Shown here in pieces: positions 1 through 11,900 of a stretch of 64,000 bases of DNA. The position numbers and the translations under genes were made by a program. The stretch comes from Chiridota heheva (Eukaryota > Echinodermata > Holothuroidea > Apodida > Chiridotidae). The notes under the pieces were generated by a model. It was not told where the DNA came from, did not search any database, and saw only the letters and a program-made list of their open reading frames with translations. Within the stretch, counting starts at the first letter, position 1, and each line of letters starts with the position of its first letter. Location of the stretch: positions 577,001 to 641,000 of the forward strand of contig JAIGNY010000176.1 of assembly GCA_020152595.1 (NCBI GenBank), read 5' to 3'.

Positions 1-2390
1 GGAATATCTTTAAAAATCTCTAAATGTAAGAAACAATTGCACCTTTTTTAGCCATAACTACAAAATTACAATGATTTACCTTCTAACAAAATACAAGGAT
101 TAGAATTGAAGATAACATCTTCTATAAGCCACAATTTCAAGACCAGAAGTGTTAAAACAAAAAAGTTTAAACATTTAAAAAGTCAAATTCTTGTACGAAT
201 TTATAACCTGAACACAACACTCTGTGTTGGTTGAGCTAAAAACTATAAAACCTTTTAGAAATTTCAAAAACTGATCTGTTCATGTTGTGGTACTCTTTAC
301 ATATATATATAACTATTTATGGAATGTAAATTAAGCATAATTGCCTTACACTACCTTCCCCACATCTTGGATGATAATCACAAGTAACTAAATTTGGCAT
401 ACCTTGAAAATGGTTTTTACATACTGTACATATTGAGTTGTAATGTTATAATCATTCAATTTTATTACAAATTATTCCAAATATCTTTTCATATGAAAGT
501 CAAACTTTGCTTTAAATAAATTAAATCAAAAATGATTAGCTCAAAGCAGTCAAAATGACAGGACCTCCAAAAAAATAAAGATATCTTCTAGACAAAATGA
601 AGAACAAAATGGAGGAAAGTAAGTCAAAATTTTGAAGGAGCAGAAAATGAAAGAAAAACCTATTTAATTTTTCTGGTCAGTTCACGACATATAACACATG
701 TGAAAACATTCATATCCAGTTCAAATCAAAAATTATTGAAAGAACAATTAAGTACATAGACAAAGCATTATACATGCAGCAGCTTAAAGATCAAAGATCA
801 ATGGAAAACTTCAAACAAAACACCATCAAATTGTCACAATTCCCATCAAAATTTGTTGAAAATTGACCCCGTTACAAATTATTCTTATTTTTGCTTCTTT
901 CAATTATACTTTTTAGATGTTAATATCAAACTTATAAAGCATCTCTATTTTCATATGTTAATACATGTAATATTAAGTCTGATACAATCCTTATTTCATA
1001 TGATAAGAGGATCACAATAAAAGTCACAATCTTATTCCTGTCTAAAGTTATTCCTGTTTAAAGTCAGCACATGGAGGCTGCCATTTTGTTTAATTCTGTA
1101 TTGAAATCTTGCACATGGTGACACTTACTTCCATAACAAGGACACACAAATTATGATGTATATCTTTATAAACATTATTAAGGATTTTATTCCAAAATTA
1201 TTGTGACACAAAATTCAAACAGCATGTTCTGATAATTTCATGTGTAAGCAAAAATGTCCTTGACACTTATAAATTTTTCATAAGCTAGAAAATTTGAGAT
1301 AGATTATAAAGAAATACAAGATAGCCCAGCTGGCTTGATGACAGCATTTTCTTCATTTTAAAAATCAAAATGGCGGTTCCTATTGTCAAGTTTTTAATAA
1401 TTACAAAAAAATGAGTCACGATTCCTTCGGGAGGTATGAAACTTGATCAGAAGATTTGCTAAGGATTATGTCAGACTCTAATAATGCACTAAATCAACAC
1501 ATACAATTAGGTGGAGAAAACAGTATCGTCATTTTCAAAGTCAGAATTTGAACGAAGAAATATATGAGAGATATACTTTTTCCAGCAGAGTATGTAAAGG
1601 CAACACATCCACTAAGCAGAAACTAAACTCCTGGCAGTATGGATCACTATCAAACAGCCTCACTAGCAATATAGCAAAAGCAAACAAAACAATCCCTAAA
1701 TCAATCAGAGAGATACCCACTTTTAAATGAAAAGATATTATAAAACGTGACCCAGAATTTGGCACACGCTGAATTTTGATAAGACGATTGTGTTTTACAC
1801 ATCTGATACAACAGGATCATTTTTTATTTATACTTTTATTAATGCACAGTATACTGTATATTTCTTCTTGCAAAAGGCAGAATAGCTGGTCAGATTGGAG
1901 TTGGAATGGGTCAGTGCGGCACACAGTGAGCCAGCACAACACCATGCAATCACTTTAGTTAGTAGTTTGAATTATTTTAAATGCCACAACTTTCATGTTT
2001 TGGGATTTTTGGTCCCTAGCTGTTGAATTTTACCAATCTTCTTTTCACTTCTTTTCTAAACCACTTTACGTGCTCTTAAAATGATTTCACTAGGCGAGAA
2101 ACCATTGAAATTGCAAAAAAATAACACAGTCCTAATAAATTTTGTGACGAGAAATGAAAATCGGTCAGAGCAGATGAAAGTCTCAAAATAATGAAACGGT
2201 ATCCATTCTGTTTGGTCATTTTGAACCAGGTTTCAAACATAATATAATTCTTATATAATAAATACTTAAGTAAATGCACACATCTTCCAAAAATATATTT
2301 AAACTAGAACGGTGAATGCCGTCATGGTTCGCATGCCCATACAAATTGACACCCATATCATATGACCTGGCCAATTATAAAAATGGCATC
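1..2390. other. AT-rich DNA downstream of the GRAM gene, nothing recognised
   Basis: No convincing exon, RNA gene or mobile element. Short open frames on both strands overlap each other and lack family resemblance or paired splice sites. Confidence 0.5.
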
Positions 2391-2394
2391 TCAT

Positions 2395-3790
2395 ACTAAG
2401 TCCCACATGGCACCCCATGTCCCGTATCCCACCCTATATTCCACATGACATCCCATCCCATCCCTTGTCCCACATGGCATTCCACCATATCTCCCACATG
2501 GCATCCCACCCCATGTCCCACATGACATCCCTTGTCCCATGTGGCATTCCACCATATGTCCCACATGGCATCCCATCCTATGACCCACATGGCATCCCAC
2601 CCTATACCCCATCCCATGTCCCAAATGACATCCCACCCCATGTCTCAAATGACATTCCATCCGATGCCTTGTCTCACATGACATTCCACCATATCTCCCA
2701 CATGACATTTCACCATACAGTATGTCTCACATGGAATTCCACCATATGTCCCACGTGGCATTCCACCATATGTCCCACATGGTATCTCACCCTATAACCC
2801 ACATGACATCCCACCCTATGTCCCACATGGATCCCATCCTACATGTCCCACATTAATCCAACCATATGTACCACATAACATCCCTCCCTATGTCCCACAT
2901 GGCATCCATCTGTGTCCCACATCAGTGGCTTTGCACCTGATGTCCAACATGGCATCCTACCTTATGTCCCACCATATGTTCTACATGGTATCCCTCCCAC
3001 TGTCCAAATGGCATCCTACTTTATGTCCCACATGGCATCACATCCCATGTCCCCATGGCCTCCTAACCTATGTCCCACATAGCCTCCTACCCTATGTCAC
3101 ACATGGCATCCTACCCTATGTCACATTTGGCATCCCAACCTATGTCACACTCTGTGTTACTCGTGGCATCCCACCATGTCCCACATGGCATTCCACCCTG
3201 TTCCACATGGCATCCCACCCCATGTCCCAAATGGCATTCCACCCCATGTCCCACATGGCATTCCACTCCATGTCCCACATGGCATCCCACCCCATGTCCC
3301 ACATGTCACATGTATGAAAGTCAGTTTATATAATAACTTATATGCAAATGACTTGTTGAAATGGGGTGGGACCCCATGTCCCACATGACATCCCATACCA
3401 TGTCCCACATGACATTCCATCCCATGGCATTCCACTCTATGTCCTGGGTGGCATTCCACCAGATATCCTACATAGCATTCCACCCTGTTCCACAAGGCAT
3501 GGTCGCCATGTCGCACATGACATCCCATAGGCTCCACAAGAAGTCTCATCCTAGCTATCAGTCCCTGATTGAGCATACTATGTATGAAAGTGTCAGTTCA
3601 TATAATAACTTATATGCAAATGAGTTGTTAAATAAGAAGAAGAAAAAAAGAAGTCAAATAATTATGCCTGATATAGCCCTTGCTTGGTGTATACCACATG
3701 GTAAATAATATATCATGTCCCGCACAGCCCCCATTGATGTCCCACATGGCATCCCTCCTTATGTCCATGTGCAGTCACATCCTATCACAC
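2395..3790. repeat. 24-bp minisatellite (CCATGTCCCACATGGCATCC type)
   Basis: Dozens of degenerate head-to-tail units of about 24 bp, best preserved at 3170-3310, breaking up with unrelated patches after 3320. Because 24 is a multiple of three, all frames stay open on both strands, which explains the Met-Ser-His-rich and Gly-Trp-rich open frames here; they are not genes. Two patches at about 3310-3360 and 3575-3640 share a different sequence (gtatgaaagt...tatataataacttatatgcaaatga) and duplicate one another. Confidence 0.93.
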
Positions 3791-3899
3791 TCCCTGACTA
3801 AGCATACTAAATAAACAAATCTGGTCAGTTCATATACGGTAGCAACTTCATGCAAATGACCACAATAATAAAGGTGGAGTTTAATAATCATGCCTGATA

Positions 3900-4230
3900 C
3901 AACTGTTGGTGCCCAAATATTTTAAAGAATTTTAAGGATTTTAAATTTCAGGGTGCTACAAGAGAGACACTTGAGGATCTCTGAAGAATATTGGAAAATT
4001 ATATTATTTTACAGTTATCTTCTAAGAAAATATCAAATGTTTTGTAGACTTTTTAAGGAAACTTATTCTTCAATCCTGTCTTAAGTGTCTCTGAAAAACT
4101 AATACTTTGTAAGGAAATTCTAACCTTCCATAAGGATATCTGAAGAAACTAACTTTTTCTGAAGAACTCTGAAGAAACTAACATTTTCTAAGGAATTCTT
4201 AAAAAACTTTCGCCATTACATAGGTTCACA
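3900..4230. repeat. Degenerate short repeats (ctgaagaaactaac type)
   Basis: Loosely repeated phrases such as tctgaagaa, actaacttttt and aaggaattc recur through this stretch. The period is irregular; it looks like a decayed tandem array. Confidence 0.4.
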
Positions 4231-4527
4231 TTATGCTTAGCATGCGAACCAATGAGTACTTATAGCTTTATCTAAATTGTTTGACAAAATCATGCAGCAA
4301 TAAATTTCATTTCAGGATTTTATGGAAATCATTATTTCAGAATGTCAATCCACTTTAAATCTGGCACTATATAGTGAACACACAGTGAATATTTCATAAT
4401 ATCTTTCCTACTAAATTCTTGTCATATCTTAAGAAAAAGTGCAAATAAATTGATTAAAATGGGTGAAAAACCCTAAATCTTATAACATTTTATTACATTT
4501 ATTACCCATGATTCAGGAATCATGCAT

Positions 4528-4690
4528 GTATGATGCAGACTCGATTCCTAGCTGTTACGAGCAATGCATTGTGTCCTTATAGGCTCCAGTGCACTCAGCT
4601 GCTCATACCAACACTGCTGGGGAGTTATTTCTACAATGGACTCATGTCCAGTTCGGGAAGGGGAGGGGGTGGGGGTGGGTGTGGGTCCTT
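4528..4690 (+). mobile_element. tRNA-derived SINE, family 1, degraded copy
   Basis: Body phrases shared with the copies at 13.6 and 21.5 kb are recognisable: cgattcc, ctccagtgcactcagctg, taccaacactgctggggag and caatggact. The tail, where other copies read ccatccagggggag, has become a long G-rich run at 4655-4685. Confidence 0.7.
4655..4685 (+). other. Potential G-quadruplex run
   Basis: Thirty-one bases holding six runs of three or more G separated by 1-3 bases, within the tail of a SINE copy. It satisfies the usual G3+N1-7 quadruplex pattern. On the transcribed strand of the neighbourhood it would be C-rich. Confidence 0.6.
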
Positions 4691-5598
4691 CAGCAAGGAT
4701 TTTAACAAAGGTAACTTGCAATAAATAATTGAAATATACATTATTACTGTCAGTAAATATATGCAACTTTGAAGATTATTATCATGCATGCTACTTAGAA
4801 TTAATGCACTGGATGGATGCAGCTATCACAGAATCAGACTGATCATTAGTACATACCTATAGGTGTATACTGCTGCAGGTCCCTTTCAGAGACCTTAATT
4901 TTATGCTTATCAAATACATCTTAACCCTTTCACTGCTAAGCTATATGAAAGTTACATGTAGCTAAGTGTACTGTATGTGCTATTATCATGCAAAAGTGGT
5001 AAAGGAGATATCCATACTAAACTGTGATTTCTGTAAAGGAAAAGGTTTCAGTTCATGGAGAAAAAGTCTCTTTTATCAGCATAGTTCCAAATTTGAACAA
5101 CAACTATTAAAATATGTCATTTCTAAACATAGATCACCAAAGATATACCTTGGAGGTACCAACCTCAAAATGGAAAATTTTATGTCATTCCCTATATTTT
5201 ACCTTCAAGTTGGTATAAGTTTTGATATGGTACGATGATCGTACAATATATGATTATCGATTGCAAATAGTGTATGGAAACGCATACATGTTCGGTGTAC
5301 CCACAGACAGCCAAGTCAACAACAATGTATATGTACGGTGTTAGCAGTGAAAGCATTAACAGGCTACCCTCAAGTCCTGCTTCAATTTTATAAAAGGATT
5401 TCAATTTATTAAGTGCTTCTTTAAAGCCATTCTTTGATTAATTAAAAATTCAAACAACAGTCCATCACAATCTACAGAAATATTTTACAACATGAGATCC
5501 CGAAGAAAATCACATATCATCTAATGCAAGTTTTACATTAATTGTGAATAATTTTCTCCTCCGTAAAGTTCAATATACATTTGTAAATTACAAATAAA

Positions 5599-5604
5599 TT
5601 TATT
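5599..5604 (-). terminator. Candidate polyadenylation signal AATAAA
   Basis: Minus-strand AATAAA about 256 nt downstream of the stop codon of the GRAM gene. The motif is common in AT-rich DNA and there is no transcript evidence, so this is only a candidate 3' end. Confidence 0.25.
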
Positions 5605-5859
5605 TACCCTGTCAAATGATGAAACGTTGAAATTGTATTGATGCGTATACTGTTGATCATATTCTTTATGAATGCATCAGACTGCTACAATCATTCAAGG
5701 ATTCAACTACAAACTATCATAATAATCTGTTTTTATGGGATTCATAATATATTTATGAAATATTTGGTTACAGGTTCCTATATCTTATAGTGATAACGAA
5801 TGCCAAATATACAAAATCGAGGATTTCTGCCTTAAAAGCTGACTCAAAAGTTCTACTTT

Positions 5860-5934
5860 CTAGCTTATTAAGTTCAATGCCCAAAATAACGCAAATACGG
5901 ATGCCAGATTCTTTTGCACACATGACAGAATTTT
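5860..5934 (-). CDS. GRAMD2-like: GRAM gene, exon 12 (stop codon)
   Basis: 75 nt, phase 0, encoding KILSCVQKNLASVFALFWAL and four more residues (334-357), then TAG at 5860-5862. The helix LSCVQKNL continues the coil of exon 11. The acceptor ends cactcacaag, a weaker site than the others. A longer open frame over the same DNA (5768-5980) is a different reading and has no family resemblance. Confidence 0.75.
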   Translation of the reverse strand, partial: KILSCVQKNLASVFALFWALNLIS

Positions 5935-8900
5935 CTTGTGAGTGCTTTACAACAAACATAATACAAATTAAAATGGCCAATGAACACCCAAATCAATACT
6001 GACAGATTACTTTATTAATATAGATTTTCTTCAATACATGCTAAATCTCAGACTCTGAAAATGATGAGAAAGCCTAGTAGAATTGCTAGAATTTCATGCT
6101 TGTATGGGTAAGGTACCGGTTCAATTCCCATCACGGGCAAGACACTTCAGATCTACTTGCTCCAGTCCACTCAGCTGTTAAATGAGTACTGCTGGGGAGT
6201 TACCCTGCGGTGGACTGGCGACCCATCCAGGGGGAGTCATGTGTTCTCATCCGCTTGCGCCATGGAACCGGGAATAAGCACTCGCCCTACGGGCCTAATG
6301 GCTGGGATGGATTTAACTCAACTTTAAAGAATTATGATAGACAATTAAAAACAACAGATATTTTGAGTAAATACCAACAATTGCCAGTCATACATCACAA
6401 ATTTGCCAAAGACTTAGCACAAGACTTAACACACTAATGCATGAGAATTAAAAACACTGTAAATGGTCACTTTTTAACCAATTTTGATTCATTCTTTTCG
6501 GCACTTTCATGCTTATAAATGAATTTTCAAACAATTCAAATAAAGCTGCCTCTACATGTCCATAGACCGTGAAGGATCACAAACTTTACACAGCAAAGCA
6601 ACTTAATCAAACCCTTAACTTAATACTGTAAATCGGTCAATATAACAAATTTAACATAGATTTAAAATGATCAACAAGTGATCACTTTTGATTAATTTCC
6701 TGAAACTCAGTACTCAATTTACATAAATACTTCATTTTAATGATCCATCTTTAGATACTTCAACAATCAAAATTAAAAGAAAGACAAAATTGAAAAATAT
6801 CAGTATCTATTTAGTACACTATAATTCACAGAATATATCTATGTCAAATAAAAACAATAAATACTGATTCAGTGGTTTTTCCTTTTGAATTTTTGTTCAG
6901 CTGTTGACAGATTTAGCCAGTTACTTTCCTCAAATGAGTTGGTGCAGGGCAATTGGTGGCAAAATTAGTCTTAAGATCAATGATGTTCAACGCAGTGACG
7001 TCATTCACTGTCAACTTTTGTCGTCAGAGCTCAATTCTCCAGACTCTACAGACGTCTGCATCTGATGGTGGCGAAGAGAGAGACGTCAACAAAATATGAA
7101 CCTTCTGGACAGAATGCTTTTTCATCCATTACAAACCATAAAAGAAGCAAAAACCTTCTTTAAAATCAGTTCACAATTGAACAGCTGTGAATTGGAGAGT
7201 TTATGAGGCGGCATACAAATCTACTCAAATAAATCCTTTGTTTTTTTAATCATGCACCACATTTGCTTAAAAGAGAGTAGTTGATTCTGAAAATTGAGTT
7301 CCTATACTTCCTAGACAGCCTCCATGTTCAAGGTGCAGCTAGGGTCGAAGATAGGGTCCAGATTTTGAGGCTATCCCCTTTTTGTTTTCCTCTTCAGTTA
7401 AATTTATCTTCCCAAAAGTGTAATAATAAACTACTATTTTGACCAAAATAAAATTGGAAATAAATTTGCATATTTTACCCTAAGCTACCCCCTCCCCCTC
7501 CAATTTGAGAGGCTTACTCCACCCCTGGAATCTGCCAATGAGCTAATCCTTTAAATTCAATATCTATTTAAGATGCTCGATTGTAAATCTGAATCGTGTT
7601 GACACTGACCTGTATCAAGGTCTGGAGATGGTGAGCTAAGTCCTCCTGCATTTGCGAGATCCTCTGGTGGTTGTTATGGTGATGGGTCACAAATGTACTT
7701 CCCAAATGGCTTAAACTATATGGAAAAGCAAAAACAAGCAAATAGTTTAGCTTAAAGGCCAGTTATCATGTTAACGTGGACAGAAATGTAAATTATAATT
7801 GAACATTTTGTATTCGTCTATGTATTTGCACATATACTGACAAACCAATCAATAACTGCCGCTGAAGCGACGCCCACTTGAATGTATCAAAGAATAATAC
7901 CGGCAAAATGGCAAGCAATTTTTTCCTGACGATATTCCCTCTTTAATAATGTAATCATTTCCCTAGACCTTCAATCATGCAAAACATAGACAACCAAACA
8001 TCCACTGCTGAAAATGTTTACACAATTTGCTATTTGATCAAAAATTTGCTTTCAATATTCAATTATTAAACTATTGGAAAATGAGGTCTTAACTCCGGAA
8101 CACCTAGTGTTAAACTGGGAGCAGTTTGCTTCAGTGGTAGTAGTTTGTCTTTCTCTAAACTCTGGCACACCTAGTCTTAAACTGGGAGCAGTTTGGTTCA
8201 GTGGTAGTAGTTTGTCTTTCTCTAAACTCTGGCACACCTAGTGTTAAACTGGGAGCAGTTTGGTTCAGTGGTAGTAGTTTGTCTTTCTCTAAACTCTGGC
8301 ACACCTAGTGTTAAACTGGAAGCAGTTTGGTTCAGTGGTAATAGTTTGTCTTTCTCTAAACTCTGGCACACCTAGTGTTAAACTGGAAGCAGTTTGGTTC
8401 AGTGGTAGTAGCTTGTTTTTTCTCTAAACTCTGGCACACCTAGTGTTAAACTGGGAGCAGTTTGGTTCAGTGGTAGTAGTTTGTCTTTCTCTAAACTCTG
8501 GCACACCTAGTGTTAAACTGGGAGCAGTATGCTTCAGTGGTAGTAGTTTGTCTTCCTCTAAACTCTGGCACACCTGGTGTTAAACTGGAAGCAGTTTGGT
8601 TCAGTGGTAGTATCTGAATCTGAATAGCTAAGTTGGCAAAAATCCTTCTAGAGGACATGAACGCCAACCGAGCGTAGCAAGAGTATGAGAAAAATAAATA
8701 AAACCAATTAACAAGCTTAGCAAGTTTAGCTTTGAGACAGTTTAGACTTGGTGCATGTACAATGTCGGATGGTAAAGCATTCCAATCTTTTAGTGTTTGA
8801 GAAAAGAAGGAGTATTTATAAACATTCTATTTAGCATAAGAAACGTGGAAATTCAGATCATGGTTATTTCTTGTATTAATTCTTGCGTTTGGGATCAGGT

Positions 8901-11900
8901 TATCATTATCAATGGCAACAAGACTGTTATTGATTTTATATAGCATTTTTAGACGGGTGTTCCTTCTTGTTATTAGCAGGGGCCTATCTAATTTATGAAG
9001 CATGCTAGTGACACTGGATTTATAAGAGTAGTCTGCTACACAGAACCTGGCTGCTCTCCGTTGAATTAATTCAAGCTTATCTACATCGCACTGGTGATGG
9101 GGGTCCCAAACTGCTGATGCATACTCAAGTACTGGCCTAACTAGAGCTTTATATGCAGTGGTTTTAACGTCAGTGGGAAAGTTTGAGAGGTTACGTCTTA
9201 ATAGGCCAAGTACAGAGTTTGCTTTGTTAGTGATGTTGTGTATATGTTTGTCCCATCTGAGTTTATTATCAATTTCAACACCTAGGTACGGGTGGGAGTC
9301 GACATGTTTTAGCGGCTGGTTGCACAAGGTATAAACTGGTGATTTATAGCATTTTCTAGGAGATAATGAGAGGATGTAGCATTTAGAGGGGTTGAAATTC
9401 ATTTGCCATTTATTTTGCCATTGTTCAAGTTTATTTAGATCATCTTGGAGGATTTGTTGGCCAGAGGGTTTATCAGTTGTTCTATACACAAGACAATCAG
9501 CAAACAGTCTAACTGTGCTGTTTATATTATCAGGGATGTCACTGACATATAACAGGAAAAGCAAAGGACCTAAAACGGTACCTTGTGGTACACCAAATAG
9601 AACTTGTTTAGGATTTGAGATTTTGCCATCACAGACAACAGGCTGAATGCGGTTGCTGAGGAAGGATGCAAACCAGGCCAGTAGATTTCATCAATGCCAT
9701 ATGCGGAAAGTTTGGATAACAGCAATGGTGTGGGACTTTATCGAACGCTTTTGAGAAGTCCAGTATAGCCATAGAGATGGTACTGTTTTGATCAATTTGT
9801 TTAGAAATATCATTTATTGTTAGGAGAAGTTGTGTTTCATTTGATTTTTTTGCTCGAAAGCCATGTTGGAGATCAGTTAAGATATTATGCTTATCAAGGA
9901 ATTTCATCACATGTGAGTGGATTATATGCTCAAGGATTTTACTACACACACAGTAAGAGAGACTGGTCTGTAATTAGCTGGGTCGTGTTTATGACCTTTT
10001 TTAAAAACGCTACATATGTTTGCTTCTTTCCACTTGTTTCGGATAGTACTGTTATCTACAGAGGTTTGAAAGAGATCAGGTAGGATTTCATAAAAGCTTT
10101 CCGCATGTGTTTTTAAGAACCATGGTAGTAAATGGTCGGGACCTGAGGCTTTGTTTGGGTTTAGGTTTTGCAGTTACTTTTTGAGACCTTCTGGAGTGAT
10201 TATAAGTTGGTTTATTTTGTTGGTGGTGAGTGGTTTAGGTACAGGGATTTAGGAGGTATCATCTTCTGTGAAAACACTGAAAAACTGGTGGTTTAGAATG
10301 CTAGCTTTAGTCATACAGTGCTGTCACTACAAAGTTTACTGTTGTTCAAAAGGTCTGACACACCCACGCAATTACTTTTAAGTCTTTTTATGTAGGACCA
10401 AAATGCTTTAGGGTTTTCAGTAAGGGAATTTTTAAGTTTATTAGTAGTTAGTAGTTAAACTTATTAGTAATTTGTCTTTCTCTAAACGCTGGCACACCTA
10501 GAATTAAACTGGGAGCAGTTTACTTCAGTGGTACTAGTTTTGTCTTTCCATAAATGCTGGCTTGCCTAGTGTTAAACTGGGAGCAGTTTGGTTCAGTGGT
10601 AGTAGTTTGTCTTTCATAAATGCTGACACACATAGTGTTAAACTGGGAGCAGGCAGTTTGGTTCAGTGGTACAGTAGCTTGTCTTTCCATAACTGCTGGC
10701 CCACCTAGTGTTAAACTGGGAGCAGTTTGGTTCAGTGGTAGTAATTTGTTTTTCTCTAAATGTTGGCCCACCTAGTGTTAAACTGGGAGCAGTTTGGTTT
10801 GGTAATAGTAGTTTGTCTTTCTTTAAACTCTGGCACACCTAGTGTTAAACTGGAAGCAGTTTGGTTTAGAGGTAGTAGTTTGTTTTTCTCTAAATGCTGG
10901 CACACATAGTGTTAAACTGGGAGCAGTTTGCTTCAGTGGTAGTAGTTTGTTTTTCTATAAATGCTGGCACACCTAGTGTTAAACTGGGAGCAGTTTGGTT
11001 CAGTGGTAAAAGTTTGTCTTTCCATAAATGCTGGCACACCTAGTGTTAAACTGGGAGCAGTTTGGTTCAGTGGTAGTAGTTTGTCTTTCTCTAAATGCTG
11101 GCACACCTAGTGTTAAAATGGGAGCAGTTTGGTTCGGTGGTAGTAGTTTGTCTTTCTCTAAATGCTGGCACACCTAGTGTCTAACTGGGAGCAGTTTGGT
11201 TCAGGTATACTTTGTCTTTCCATAAATGCTGGCACACCTAGTGTTAAACTGGAAGTAGTTTGGTTCAGTGGTAGTAGTTTGGTTCAGTGGTAGTAGTTTG
11301 CTTTTCTCTAAATGCTGGCACACCTAGTGTTAAACTGGGAGCAGTTTGGTTTAGTGGTAGTAGTTTGTCTTTCTCTAAATGCTGGCACACCTAGTGTCTA
11401 ACTGGGAGCAGTTTGGTTCAGGTATACTTTGTCTTTCCATAAATGCTGGCACACCTAGTGTTAAACTGGAAGTAGTTTGGTTCAGTGGTAGTAGTTTGCT
11501 TTTCTCTAAATGCTGGCACACCTAGTGTTAAACTGGGAGCAGTTTGGTTTAGTGGTAGTAGTTTGTCCTTCTCTAAATGCTGGCACACCTAGTGTCAAAC
11601 TGGGAGCAGTTTGGTTTGGTGGTAGTAGTTTGGTTCGGTGGTAGTAGTTTGTTTTTCCATGATAAGGTCATAGGTTTAAATTATTTATTATTATTGATCT
11701 GCAATCCCAAATTCCAGATGTAAAACTTTGCGCATTTGACACACAAAACATGCATTAACTGTAGCCAGTAGCTGCTGTAATCAGCATCTGCTATACTGTT
11801 GCTTGGCGTCAATACTCTATAAGAAAGTTCTGACGACCTCCAGCAAGAGTGAACGATGTCCACAAACACACAACCACCTGACAACAGAGTTTTTGTTCTT

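Larger units (their letters stand above)
8620..10458 (-). mobile_element. CR1/Jockey-type LINE inserted in a minisatellite, dead
   Basis: A 5'-truncated, about 1.8-kb non-LTR retrotransposon. The minus strand reads, in order: NPKAFWSYIK, GPDHLLPWFLK, NYRPVSLT, FRAKKSNETQLL, DFSKAFDKVPHH, GVPQGTVLGPLLFLLYVSDI, then the thumb with KALVRPVLEYASAVWDP. The catalytic box reads FAD-CLVY: one Asp codon is missing in frame. At least two frameshifts (near 9950 and 9735) and in-frame stops are present. The 3' end at about 8622 carries short ATTCAG repeats, typical of CR1/L2-like tails. No endonuclease domain remains. Confidence 0.9.

Noticed and set aside
1870..1935. Tubulin-like or thrombospondin-like peptide on the plus strand
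   Set aside because: Only a dozen residues, no partner exon, weak resemblance.
2391..3708. Met-Ser-His-rich and Cys-His-Val-Gly-rich frames
   Set aside because: Translation of the 24-bp minisatellite.
6996..7003. TGACGTCA (CRE palindrome)
   Set aside because: A single 8-mer in an intron without supporting context.
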